In this document: positions 44,895 to 52,901 of the stretch, piece by piece
How the letters are laid out: every line of letters starts with the position of its first letter
How positions within the stretch are numbered: the stretch's first letter is position 1
Assembly: GCA_938041455.1 (NCBI GenBank)
Contig: CALITO010000003.1
Location: 34,548 to 98,547 of the forward strand
DNA: 64,000 nt
Source of the DNA: an uncultured bacterium
Lineage (GTDB): Bacteria; Armatimonadota; JACIXR01
Reading direction: 5' to 3'
Program-made: the position numbers and the translations under genes
Notes under the pieces: model-generated
Databases searched by the model: none
The model's input: the letters and a program-made list of their open reading frames with translations, nothing else
What the model was told of the DNA's origin: nothing

Positions 44895-45233
44895 TTAGTA
44901 TCTCTCGTGCCCGGGGTGGGGACAGATTACAGTCCCCTCCGTATAAATATAGGGTTCCACTCCCGCGGGGCATTTGAGCATCTCCTCTTTAACTCCGTAG
45001 GGGAAAAGGTCTTTTAGAGAGGAGGGGAGATTATTATTATGATCAGCCATATAGGCTGTGATTGCGTGTCTTACTTGTCTCAAGTTATTCTGGCATTCTA
45101 GGTCCTTAAGCTGGGCTTCGCTTATCTCCTGAGATGGTGTTCTCTCGGCTGGAGCTTGTGCCTTTTGGATTGCGAAATAAAGGACTAAACCTACTACTAT
45201 GAGCAGAGTTAAAAGTAGTAATCTATTTTTCAA
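44895..45233 (-). CDS. Pseudopilin-like small secreted protein
   Basis: The 112 residues have an N-terminal membrane helix (LLLLTLLIVVGLVLYFAI) and a C-terminal part like the tail of type II pseudopilins: CQNNLRQVRHAITAYMADHN, LPSSLKDLFPYG, then KCPAG and ICPHPGHERY. No prepilin cleavage motif (GFTLIE) is visible. Four cysteines could form disulfides or bind metal. TTG overlaps the AccB-like stop (TTGA) with AGGAGG 10 bases upstream. I cannot assign a function; its place between acc genes is odd. Confidence 0.65.
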   Translation of the reverse strand: MKNRLLLLTLLIVVGLVLYFAIQKAQAPAERTPSQEISEAQLKDLECQNNLRQVRHAITAYMADHNNNLPSSLKDLFPYGVKEEMLKCPAGVEPYIYTEGTVICPHPGHERY

Positions 45234-45622
45234 CTTGTTTCTACCTCCTGTGGTTTTATCAAACAGATAATCTTCCCATATTCCACGATTTCTCCTTCTC
45301 CCAATAGGTTCTCCACTATCCCTTCCACCGGAGCAAGCACCTCGTCTCTTATCCCCAATGTTTCTACTTCCCCGAGTTTCTCACCTTCTTTCACTATCTC
45401 GCCTTTCTTTACCGAGGGATAGAAGAAACCCACCACTTGAGCAGTTACCTCAACAGATGCTGGGAGAGTTTCTTCCCTCGGTTTTACCTCCTCTACCACC
45501 TTTTGGGGACATGAAGAGCGTCTTATAACTAATCTTTTACCCTTCCAATAGAGCTCTACTTCCTCTACTGAGGAATTTTCGAGGAGGCAAACTATTTGCT
45601 CAACGAGTTCCGCCTCAAACAT
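45230..45622 (-). CDS. AccB-like biotinyl-domain protein lacking the biotin lysine
   Basis: The 130 residues have the AccB layout: an N-terminal helical and beta part (1-35), a short linker, and a biotinyl domain (about 60-125) with VVGFFYPS at its start and GEIVEYGKIICLI at its end. The biotinylation motif EAMKM is replaced by ETLGI (E87 T88 L89 G90), so there is no lysine to modify. The fold-defining glycines before and after are kept (VKEGEKLGEVE, APVEGIVENLLGEG). It occupies the accB place at the efp-accB-accC locus. It may be a regulator, as plant BADC proteins are. A true carrier is not in the window. Confidence 0.85.
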   Translation of the reverse strand: MFEAELVEQIVCLLENSSVEEVELYWKGKRLVIRRSSCPQKVVEEVKPREETLPASVEVTAQVVGFFYPSVKKGEIVKEGEKLGEVETLGIRDEVLAPVEGIVENLLGEGEIVEYGKIICLIKPQEVETS

Positions 45623-45625
45623 AGC

Positions 45626-46693
45626 TCACCAACCTAAAGAGAAAACCATGTACTCTGCCAGGTGTAGTAAGATCCCTATTAAAAGCAAAGCCAATATCAC
45701 CAGTATGGTGATTTCTAACCAAGGAGTAGCGAGTGTGCTTAACACCTTTCCTGAGGTAGTAGGTAAATAGGCAAGGCTGGAAAATATTTTATCAAAGGAT
45801 TCTGCTGCCCTTATATAATAATTGTGGATGCTTTCTCTTCCGAAGAAGAACAAAGCGCTCATCCCGATGGGGATAAAAGGAGCAATGAGCCCATACTTCT
45901 GCCTTTGATGTTCTGCGTATATGGGACATCTACCACAGTCCATTTTCTTTTGCCCCAGCTGGCTTGTTTTCTTCAAAGTGGGGACGGCTTCCGGCTTTCT
46001 TACGCTGGTTTGGGCTAAAAGGTGGTTCACAATCGCTTCATCGCACAGGCATCCACCCCCCGCTTTCCAACAGCTACGCTTTCTCCCATAATTAGGACAG
46101 AACTCTCTCAAGAAATCACGACAGTAGAGGGTATCCCAACAAGGTTTTAAAAGACGGGACAGGAAAGAGGTCCTGGCAGGGGCGCGGGCGGCGGTTTCCC
46201 TCCCCCTAATAATATCACTCCTTATGAAATGGTTGCGGAGAAGAGAAGCGAAGCCAAAAAGGAATAACAAACCAGCAATAACTATGGTAATCTCTCCCGT
46301 TGAACGAGTGAAGATAATTATAAGTTCTAAAGGAGGATTGTAAATTTCCCCCCTTAGGTAGAAAACCCCTAAGATGAGGGGAATAGCAAGATATAGAAAA
46401 AGACCTATTATAAGAAAAAAGAAGCCGAGCTTAAGGGAAAATAGGTAGCGAAGGAGGAGGGTCCCCAAAAGTAAATAGAAACCCATTCCAAAAAGTTGTA
46501 AGGCAAGGGAAAACTTATATAGTATCATCTGCTGGGCGGAGGGAGGGAAACGGGCATAGTTGGATATGAAACCGCTCGCAAAACCATACAGGATATAAAA
46601 TAGAGATCCCCCTAAAAGTATAAGGGCGGCAATTAGCAAACCGATATGTAAAGGACCTACCACGAACGCCCAAGTTTGTTTCCTATATCTCAT
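45626..46693 (-). CDS. Multi-pass membrane protein with eight-cysteine loop
   Basis: The 355 residues have four or so N-terminal membrane helices, a soluble loop (about residues 165-270) and two C-terminal helices. The loop holds eight cysteines: KPCWDTLYCRDFLREFCPNY, KRSCWKAGGGCLCDEA and MDCGRCPIY, a pattern that suits zinc or Fe-S binding. I do not recognise a family. It starts after efp with 3 bases between and is followed 3 bases later by the AccB-like gene, so it belongs to the same unit. Confidence 0.7.
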   Translation of the reverse strand: MRYRKQTWAFVVGPLHIGLLIAALILLGGSLFYILYGFASGFISNYARFPPSAQQMILYKFSLALQLFGMGFYLLLGTLLLRYLFSLKLGFFFLIIGLFLYLAIPLILGVFYLRGEIYNPPLELIIIFTRSTGEITIVIAGLLFLFGFASLLRNHFIRSDIIRGRETAARAPARTSFLSRLLKPCWDTLYCRDFLREFCPNYGRKRSCWKAGGGCLCDEAIVNHLLAQTSVRKPEAVPTLKKTSQLGQKKMDCGRCPIYAEHQRQKYGLIAPFIPIGMSALFFFGRESIHNYYIRAAESFDKIFSSLAYLPTTSGKVLSTLATPWLEITILVILALLLIGILLHLAEYMVFSLGW

Positions 46694-46696
46694 ATG

Positions 46697-47260
46697 TTAT
46701 CTCACCCTTTCCACATATTCACCCGTGCGGGTATCAACCCTCACTATATCCCCTTTTTCTATGAAGAAAGGAACTTGAATGACCAGCCCTGTCTCCAAGG
46801 TAGCAGGTTTGCTTCCTCCTGAGGCGGTATCTCCTCTTACCCCTGGCTCCGTCTCCACCACCTCTAATTCCACAGTTATGGGAAGCTCTACACCTATAAC
46901 CCTCCCTTCGTAGATAATCGCTTGCACATCCACTCCCTCTTTTAGAAAATTGGTGGCCTCACCAAGGAGGGAAGTGGGGAGGGGAATTTGCTCATAGGTT
47001 TGGGGGTCCATAAATACATACTCCTCAGGGGAGCGGTAAATATACTGGAGAGTTTTTCTCTCTATGAAAGCGAGGTCAAATCTATCTCCGTGCTTTATCG
47101 TTTTATCTATAACTGCATCGGTTTTGATGTTCCTCAAGCGGGCTCGCACGAAAGCACCTCCCCTGCCCAACTTTGCGTGCTCTGCGCTGAGGACATAATA
47201 AACCTCGCCTTCATATTCTATTGTTAAACCTGGTCTTATGTCACCTAAATCTATTGGCAT
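46697..47260 (-). CDS. efp: Elongation factor P with Arg at the functional loop
   Basis: The 187 residues have the three EF-P domains: GDIRPGLTIEYEGEVYYVLS, MDPQTYEQIPLP and GVRGDTASGGSKPATLETG. It helps ribosomes through polyproline stretches. The tip of domain I reads HAKLGRGGAF with R33 where E. coli has the modified lysine; the Thermus protein has the same KLGRGGA. No EarP-type rhamnosyltransferase is nearby, so the Arg may be unmodified. It leads the 37135-47260 unit and has a promoter at 47279-47307. Confidence 0.95.
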   Translation of the reverse strand: MPIDLGDIRPGLTIEYEGEVYYVLSAEHAKLGRGGAFVRARLRNIKTDAVIDKTIKHGDRFDLAFIERKTLQYIYRSPEEYVFMDPQTYEQIPLPTSLLGEATNFLKEGVDVQAIIYEGRVIGVELPITVELEVVETEPGVRGDTASGGSKPATLETGLVIQVPFFIEKGDIVRVDTRTGEYVERVR

Positions 47261-47278
47261 AGCGCATCACTTTTTAAA

Positions 47279-47307
47279 ATTTTAAAAAGCATTCAGGGAG
47301 TTGTCAA
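47279..47307 (-). promoter_or_regulatory. Promoter of the efp-acc-folD unit
   Basis: On the minus strand, TTGACA (47307-47302), 17 bases, TAAAAT (47284-47279). The expected leader is only about 11 bases and has no good ribosome site. Confidence 0.55.
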
Positions 47308-47348
47308 ACAAAAGTATACCCTGTAAGGAGGTCTCCAAAATAAAATCC

Positions 47349-47377
47349 TTGTCAGGATGAAGGTAAGTTTATATGCT
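47349..47377 (+). promoter_or_regulatory. Promoter of mtnP-mtnA-apt
   Basis: TTGTCA (47349-47354), 17 bases, TATGCT (47372-47377), followed by AAAGGAGGAG before the ATG at 47404. Confidence 0.6.
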
Positions 47378-47403
47378 ATTATTTTAAGGAAAGGAGGAGA
47401 AAG

Positions 47404-48192
47404 ATGCCAGGCAAGATAGGAGTATTTGGCGGCTCTGGTTTTTATTCCCTTTTCGAGGAATATGAGGAGATAAAGGTTGATACCCCTTATGGTCCACCAA
47501 GCGATAAGATAGCTCTGGGAAAGATAGGTGATTGGGAAGTGGTTTTCCTACCCCGCCATGGAAGGGACCATTCTTTCCCTCCCCACCGTATAAACTACAG
47601 GGCGAACATCTGGGCTTTTCATCATTTGGGAGTAGAACGCATCATCGCTCCCTGCGCTGCTGGTTCTCTTCAACCTCATATAAAGCCCGGCGAATTCGTA
47701 ATCTGTGACCAGTTCGTGGATAGAACAAGAGGGAGGATTGACACCTTTTACGACGGACCTACAACAATTCATATCTCAACCGCCGACCCCTATTGCCCCC
47801 AGCTTCGCCAACTTGCGATAGAGTGCGCTGAGAAGTTAGGCATTCCTTATCATCCTAGTGGAACAGTTGTGGTCATTCAGGGACCCCGATTCTCCACCCG
47901 GTCGGAATCCCAATGGTTCACAAGGATGGGGTGGGAGGTGATAAATATGACCCAGTATCCCGAGGTTACCTTGGCAAGAGAATTGGCAATTTGTTATGTG
48001 AACATTTCCCTCATAACCGATTGGGATGTTGGGTTAGTGGGGCAAGTAGAGCCTGTTTCCGCAGAGGAGGTAACGAGGGTTTTCAAGGAAAATAATGAGA
48101 AAGTGAAGAGGCTCATATATTCAATGATAGAGAATATGCCCAGGGAAAGGACTTGTCCCTGTAAAGACGCTCTCAAGGGAGCGGTTGTATGA
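47404..48192 (+). CDS. mtnP: 5'-Methylthioadenosine phosphorylase
   Basis: The 262 residues match PNP/MTAP family II: KIGVFGGSGFYSLFEEYEEI, LPRHGRDHSFPPHRINYRAN, VVIQGPRFSTRSESQWF, GWEVINMTQYPEVTLARELA. It cleaves methylthioadenosine with phosphate to adenine and methylthioribose-1-phosphate. A CxC pair near the C-terminus (CPCKDA) recalls disulfide-stabilised thermophilic MTAPs. The mtnA gene overlaps its stop (ATGA) and apt follows, so both products have a next enzyme in the same unit. Confidence 0.93.
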   Translation: MPGKIGVFGGSGFYSLFEEYEEIKVDTPYGPPSDKIALGKIGDWEVVFLPRHGRDHSFPPHRINYRANIWAFHHLGVERIIAPCAAGSLQPHIKPGEFVICDQFVDRTRGRIDTFYDGPTTIHISTADPYCPQLRQLAIECAEKLGIPYHPSGTVVVIQGPRFSTRSESQWFTRMGWEVINMTQYPEVTLARELAICYVNISLITDWDVGLVGQVEPVSAEEVTRVFKENNEKVKRLIYSMIENMPRERTCPCKDALKGAVV

Positions 48193-49244
48193 ACAGAAGA
48201 TGGGAATTACCGCCCACATTGAAATGGGAGAACGACAGGTTGCTCCTTATAGACCAAACTCGTTTACCTGAGGAGCTGGTTTTCATAGAGTGCACCACGC
48301 CCGAGGCTGTGGCTGAGAGCATAAAGAATATGAAGGTGAGGGGAGCTCCCGCGATTGGTGTGGCGGCCGCTTTCGGGGTCTACCTTGCTGTAAAGGACTT
48401 CCGAGGGGAGAAGGGAGCGCTTAGTGAGGCATTGGATAGAGCAGCAACCATTCTCAGGGATACTCGCCCTACCGCCCATAATCTATTTTGGGCTATAAAT
48501 AGGATGATGGAAAAAGCAAGGGAAACTATAAAAGAGGGGGTGGAAAAGGTTAAGGAAGCGCTCTTTGCTGAAGCAAAGAAGATGTGGGAAGAGGATGTAG
48601 AGGTAAACAAGGCTATAGGAAGGAATGGCTCCCAATTCATCAAGGACGGCGCCAATGTGCTCACTATCTGTAATGCGGGTTCCTTAGCCACTGTTTGGTA
48701 TGGCACCGCGCTGGGAATCGTGAGAAGTGCTATTGAGGAAGGTAAAAGATTGAGGGTCTACGCCTGCGAGACTCGTCCCCGTTTGCAGGGCACCCTCACC
48801 CTCTTTGAACTTTTAAAGGATAAAATACCTGCCACGCTTATAACCGATTTTATGGCAGGCTATTTAATGAGCAAAGGGAAAATAGATGTTGTCATCACGG
48901 GAGCGGATAGGATAACTCGCAATGGAGATGTGGCGAATAAAATCGGAACCTATACCCTTGCCGTCCTTGCCAAAGCTCACGGCATCCCTTTCATCATTGC
49001 TGCCCCCCTTTCCACCATAGATATGAATATCGCCAGGGGGGAGGACATACCAATAGAGGAAAGAGATTGGGAAGAGGTCTTGTTTATAAAGGGCAAGAGG
49101 ATTTTCCCTGAGGAAGTGGAGGTTATCAATCCCGCTTTTGATATCACGCCCGCTAATTACATAGGAGCAATTGTCACGGAGAAGGGGGTTTGTTTTCCTC
49201 CTTTTGAGGAAAGCCTCCCTCTTTTATTTTCCCATAGGAGGTAG
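48189..49244 (+). CDS. mtnA: Methylthioribose-1-phosphate isomerase
   Basis: The 351 residues of the eIF2B-like isomerase fold show KVRGAPAIGVAAAFGVYLAV, TICNAGSLATVWYGTALG (catalytic cysteine) and ITGADRITRNGDVANKIGTY (catalytic aspartate). It turns methylthioribose-1-phosphate into the ribulose form in methionine salvage. Ribose-1,5-bisphosphate isomerases are close relatives, but the mtnP and apt neighbours favour MtnA. Later salvage enzymes are not adjacent. Confidence 0.92.
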   Translation: MNRRWELPPTLKWENDRLLLIDQTRLPEELVFIECTTPEAVAESIKNMKVRGAPAIGVAAAFGVYLAVKDFRGEKGALSEALDRAATILRDTRPTAHNLFWAINRMMEKARETIKEGVEKVKEALFAEAKKMWEEDVEVNKAIGRNGSQFIKDGANVLTICNAGSLATVWYGTALGIVRSAIEEGKRLRVYACETRPRLQGTLTLFELLKDKIPATLITDFMAGYLMSKGKIDVVITGADRITRNGDVANKIGTYTLAVLAKAHGIPFIIAAPLSTIDMNIARGEDIPIEERDWEEVLFIKGKRIFPEEVEVINPAFDITPANYIGAIVTEKGVCFPPFEESLPLLFSHRR

Positions 49245-49775
49245 ATGGTGATGTCCTTGGAAGAAAAGATAAAGGCTCTGATAAGGGATGTTCCAGATTT
49301 CCCCCAAAAGGGGGTGATATTCCGAGACATCACTCCTTTATTAAAGGAGCCTGGGGTAGTTAGCGAGATAATAGATAGATTCGAGGAGTTCGCTCGGCAA
49401 AAGGGGGTCGAGGTAGTAGCTGCGATAGAATCACGAGGCTTCATCTTCGCTATGCCCCTTTGCTTAAGATTAGGTGTGCCCTTCGTCCCTATAAGAAAAG
49501 AGGGGAAACTTCCCTGGGAAACGATAAGGGAAACATACGAGTTGGAATATGGGACCGCTACTGTGGAGATGCACAAGGATGCCATAGAGGAAGGAAAGAA
49601 GGTTCTAATTCTGGACGACCTTTTGGCAACAGGAGGGACAGCCCTCGCCAGTGCTAAGCTTGTGGAAAAATTGGGAGGGAAAGTGGAAGGAATTGCTTTC
49701 GTAATAGAGCTCACCTATTTGAAGGGGAGGGAAAAAATCCAGAATTACGATGTTTTAACGCTGGTCACCTATTAA
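49245..49775 (+). CDS. apt: Adenine phosphoribosyltransferase
   Basis: The 176 residues start LEEKIKALIRDVPDFPQKGV and contain FRDITPLLKEPG, AIESRGFIFAMPLCLRLGVP and the PRPP motif VLILDDLLATGGTALASAK. It turns adenine and PRPP into AMP, recovering the adenine set free by MtnP. GGAGG lies before both ATG 49245 and ATG 49251; the second has the better spacing. The gap to proS (49776-49840) has a weak GAGAAA/TTTCTC hairpin and the proS promoter. Confidence 0.93.
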   Translation: MVMSLEEKIKALIRDVPDFPQKGVIFRDITPLLKEPGVVSEIIDRFEEFARQKGVEVVAAIESRGFIFAMPLCLRLGVPFVPIRKEGKLPWETIRETYELEYGTATVEMHKDAIEEGKKVLILDDLLATGGTALASAKLVEKLGGKVEGIAFVIELTYLKGREKIQNYDVLTLVTY

Positions 49776-49800
49776 GGAGAAAAACTTTCTCTTTAACCAG

Positions 49801-49829
49801 TTGTCTTATCTTATAAAAAAATTTAAAAT
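49801..49829 (+). promoter_or_regulatory. Promoter of proS, apparently leaderless
   Basis: TTGTCT (49801-49806), 17 bases, TAAAAT (49824-49829), then 11 bases without any ribosome site to the ATG at 49841. Confidence 0.55.
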
Positions 49830-49840
49830 TAAATAACATA

Positions 49841-51550
49841 ATGAGGCTCTCTCAATACTTTGCCCCTACACTTAGGGAAGATCCACCGGAGCGGGATATT
49901 CCTTCGTTGCGTTTATTATTGAAGGGTGGATATATCCGCAGGATAGCCGCCGGCGTTTACACCTTTCTTCCCCTTGGCTTTGCGGTTTATAAGAAGGTGG
50001 AGAACATAGTGAGGGAGGAGATGAACAGGGCTGGTGGGATAGAGATACTTATGCCTGCTCTCAATCCTGCAGAGTTGTGGGAGGAATCGGAACGCTGGCA
50101 TACCTTCGGTCCGGAGCTATTCAAGCTCAAAGATAGAACAGGGAGAGATTTTTGCCTCGCCCCTACTCACGAAGAGGTATCGGTGGAGTTGGTTCGCTGG
50201 GCGGTGAAGTCCTATCGCCAGTTGCCTCTCCTTATATATCACATCCAGACGAAGTTCAGGGATGAACCCCGCCCCAGAGGAGGACTTATAAGGGCTAAGG
50301 AGTTCGTGATGAAGGACCTCTACTCCTTTGATAGAGACGAAAAGGGACTGGATGTATCTTTTGAGAAGATGAGGCTTGCCTACGAGCGAATCCTCAAGCG
50401 TCTCAGACTACCCTATCTTGTCTTGGAGGCGGAGGCCGGTCCCATAGGGGGAAAATACACTCTGGAATTCACCGTTCCCACACCTTCGGGAGAAGATGAA
50501 GTGGTATTGTGCAGGAGTTGTGGATATGCTTCCTCTAGGAGCATAGCTCAGAGGGGTGATGTGGATGTCGACGAGGGCGAAGAGGTTCCCTTGGGAAAGG
50601 TTCATACACCCGGTTTAACAACCGTTCAAGAGGTAACCTCCTTTTTATCGGTCTCTCCCTCCCGTATTGTTAAAACTCTTTTATATATGGCTGATGGGAA
50701 ACCCATAGCTGCTCTCGTCAGGGGAGACCGGGAGCTCTCCGAGGGCAAGCTTGCCCTCTTCGTAGGAGCGAAGGCTCTCCAGATGGCGGACGAGGAAACA
50801 ATAAGACGGCTAACAGGTGCCCCTATGGGCTTCTCCGGACCGGTTAACCTCAAGGAGAAGGTCTTCATAGTGGTGGATAAGGAGGTAGTAAAAATGAGGG
50901 GGGTTGTCACAGGAGCAAACGAGGAGGATTTCCATTTTGTGGGGGTAGTCCCAGGGAGAGATTTTCCTATCTCCCTCGTAGCGGACATAGCGCTCGTCAA
51001 CTCCGGCGACCCCTGTCCCAAATGCGGCTCAACGCTGGAGATAATAAGAGGGATAGAGGTGGGTCATATATTTAAATTGGGAACGGAATACTCCGAGAAG
51101 ATGGGAGCTTACTTCCAAGACGAGGATGGTTCCCTTAAACCCTTTGTTATGGGTTGCTATGGGTTAGGGGTTTCTCGTCTTGTATCCGCTTCAGCAGAAG
51201 TGCATCACGACGAGGACGGCTTGTGCTGGCCTCCCAGCGTCGCTCCTTTTGACCTAATAATAATCCTTGTAAATGCACAGGATAAGCAACAAAGGGAAAT
51301 TGCCGAGGGAATCTATTCCCAGCTTTCCTCTATAATGTCGGTGCTCTACGATGATAGGGAGGAGAGCCCAGGTGTTAAATTCAAGGACGCCGATTTAATA
51401 GGCATTCCATTGCAGGTGGTTGTTGGAAGAAAGGTAAAGGAAGGGCTGGTAGAGATTCGCGTCCGCAAAACGCGAGAGAGCAAGGATGTAGCCCTGGAGG
51501 AGATAGAGGAGAAGGCCCTCTCTCTGTGGGAGAAAATAAGGGCTGAATAG
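49841..51550 (+). CDS. proS: Prolyl-tRNA synthetase (bacterial type with editing insertion)
   Basis: The 569 residues follow the bacterial-type class II enzyme: RRIAAGVYTFLPLGFAVYKK, the class II motifs (TKFRDEPRPRGGLIRAKEF), a YbaK/INS editing domain between (about 225-390), then the third motif and an anticodon-binding domain (VVVGRKVKEGLVEIR). It attaches proline to tRNA-Pro. The tRNA-Pro(CGG) gene lies 7 kb away. The ATG has no ribosome site but a -10 box 11 bases upstream. Confidence 0.96.
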   Translation: MRLSQYFAPTLREDPPERDIPSLRLLLKGGYIRRIAAGVYTFLPLGFAVYKKVENIVREEMNRAGGIEILMPALNPAELWEESERWHTFGPELFKLKDRTGRDFCLAPTHEEVSVELVRWAVKSYRQLPLLIYHIQTKFRDEPRPRGGLIRAKEFVMKDLYSFDRDEKGLDVSFEKMRLAYERILKRLRLPYLVLEAEAGPIGGKYTLEFTVPTPSGEDEVVLCRSCGYASSRSIAQRGDVDVDEGEEVPLGKVHTPGLTTVQEVTSFLSVSPSRIVKTLLYMADGKPIAALVRGDRELSEGKLALFVGAKALQMADEETIRRLTGAPMGFSGPVNLKEKVFIVVDKEVVKMRGVVTGANEEDFHFVGVVPGRDFPISLVADIALVNSGDPCPKCGSTLEIIRGIEVGHIFKLGTEYSEKMGAYFQDEDGSLKPFVMGCYGLGVSRLVSASAEVHHDEDGLCWPPSVAPFDLIIILVNAQDKQQREIAEGIYSQLSSIMSVLYDDREESPGVKFKDADLIGIPLQVVVGRKVKEGLVEIRVRKTRESKDVALEEIEEKALSLWEKIRAE

Positions 51551-51553
51551 AGA

Positions 51554-51823
51554 ATGACTTTCTCGCGAAGGCAAAGGAGGTTGAGGCTGACGAGCATACT
51601 CCTTTCTCTACTCATAATAGCCCTGCTCGCTCTGGGTTGGCGTTTCGTCCATCCTGAACTCGGAAAGTTGTATATCCTCTTCTGGGGTGGTTGCATTATC
51701 CTCTCCTTTATACTCATCTTGATAGCTTTGGAGGAAATGCGGGAAATAGCGCGCTATTACATTGAGAGAAGGAGGGAGGTAATCCGTAAGACATTAGGGA
51801 AGAATGGCAAGCGGAAACGATGA
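51554..51823 (+). CDS. Small two-helix membrane protein
   Basis: The 89 residues have two membrane helices (LTSILLSLLIIALLALGWRF, LYILFWGGCIILSFILILIA) and a basic C-terminal tail (REVIRKTLGKNGKRKR). No family is recognised. Its start is 3 bases after proS and its end overlaps ribD by 20 bases, so it travels with them. Confidence 0.65.
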   Translation: MTFSRRQRRLRLTSILLSLLIIALLALGWRFVHPELGKLYILFWGGCIILSFILILIALEEMREIARYYIERRREVIRKTLGKNGKRKR

Positions 51824-52901
51824 ACACTTTATGAAGCTTTGTCTAAGGTTGGCGGCAAAAGGTAAGGGCTTCGTGTCGCCTAATCCCCTCGTGGGAGCGA
51901 TAGTAGTTAAGAATGGGAAAATAATTGGCAAGGGATATCATCCCTCCTTCGGTGCTCCTCATGCCGAGGTCTTCGCTTTGCAGGAGGCAGGAGAAGAGTC
52001 AAATGGAGCTACCTTATATGTCAACCTTGAACCCTGCGTCCACTATGGCAAAACTCCTCCCTGCACAAAGGCGATAATCAAGGCAGGGATAAAAAGGGTA
52101 GTGGTAGGAATGAAAGACCCCAATCCTCTGGTGAACGGGAAGGGTATAGAGGAGCTTAGAGAAGCGGGTATAGAGGTTAAGACGGGGGTGTTGAAAGAGG
52201 AAGCGGAAAGGCTGAACGAGGCTTATGTGAAATTTATTAGTAAAGGGATACCCTTCGTCGCTTTGAAGATGGCACAATCTCTCGATGGAAAAATCGCCAC
52301 GAAAACGGGGGAATCTAAGTGGATAACAGGGGGAAAGGCGAGAGAGTTCGTCCATCGCTTGAGGGGGGAATACGACGCGGTCTTAGTAGGAGCAGGGACA
52401 ATTCTCTCTGACGACCCCTCATTGCGAGCCTATGGGAAAGGAAGAGACCCCGTGAGGATTGTATTGGATGGGAAGGGGGTCGTTTCCCCATCGGCAAAAG
52501 TTTTTCAAGCAGGGGTGAGGCGTTTCGTTTTCACCACCTCATCTGCCCCTTTGAGTTGGGTTGAAGGGCTAAGAGAGAAGGGGGTTGAGGTGATAATAAG
52601 CGAGGGGGGGCGAGTGGAGATAGAGGAGATGTTGAGAGAAATAGGGCAACAAGGTATAGCCTCTCTCCTTGTTGAAGGTGGAGGGGAAACAGCTGCTTGT
52701 TTTCTGGAAGCAGGGGCGGTTGACAAGATTCTCTTCTTTATAGCCCCCATTATTATCGGGGGTAGGGAAGCTAAGACAAGCGTTGAGGGAAGAGGTTGTC
52801 AAAATTTAAAGGATGCTATAAAATTTAATCAATTAAAGGTTAGGAAAATCGGCGAGGACCTTCTTGTGGAGGCGTATGTCAGAAGATGTTCACCGGTATA
52901 G
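51804..52901 (+). CDS. ribD: Bifunctional riboflavin deaminase / reductase
   Basis: The 365 residues consist of a cytidine-deaminase-like domain (SPNPLVGAIVVKNGKIIGKG, HAEVFAL, NLEPCVHYGKTPPCTKAI with zinc ligands) and a reductase domain (ALKMAQSLDGKIATKTGESK, VGAGTILSDDPSL, LLVEGGGETAACFL). It performs the second and third steps of riboflavin synthesis. The ribE start is inside its end. No FMN riboswitch fits, because the start is within the upstream gene. Confidence 0.94.
   Translation: MASGNDEHFMKLCLRLAAKGKGFVSPNPLVGAIVVKNGKIIGKGYHPSFGAPHAEVFALQEAGEESNGATLYVNLEPCVHYGKTPPCTKAIIKAGIKRVVVGMKDPNPLVNGKGIEELREAGIEVKTGVLKEEAERLNEAYVKFISKGIPFVALKMAQSLDGKIATKTGESKWITGGKAREFVHRLRGEYDAVLVGAGTILSDDPSLRAYGKGRDPVRIVLDGKGVVSPSAKVFQAGVRRFVFTTSSAPLSWVEGLREKGVEVIISEGGRVEIEEMLREIGQQGIASLLVEGGGETAACFLEAGAVDKILFFIAPIIIGGREAKTSVEGRGCQNLKDAIKFNQLKVRKIGEDLLVEAYVRRCSPV

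Noticed and set aside
49776..49793. Terminator after apt
   Set aside because: The GAGAAA/TTTCTC stem is short, AT-rich and lacks a strong T run; too weak to list.
51700..51830. FMN riboswitch before ribD
   Set aside because: The region is coding for the small membrane protein and holds no RFN-like pattern.
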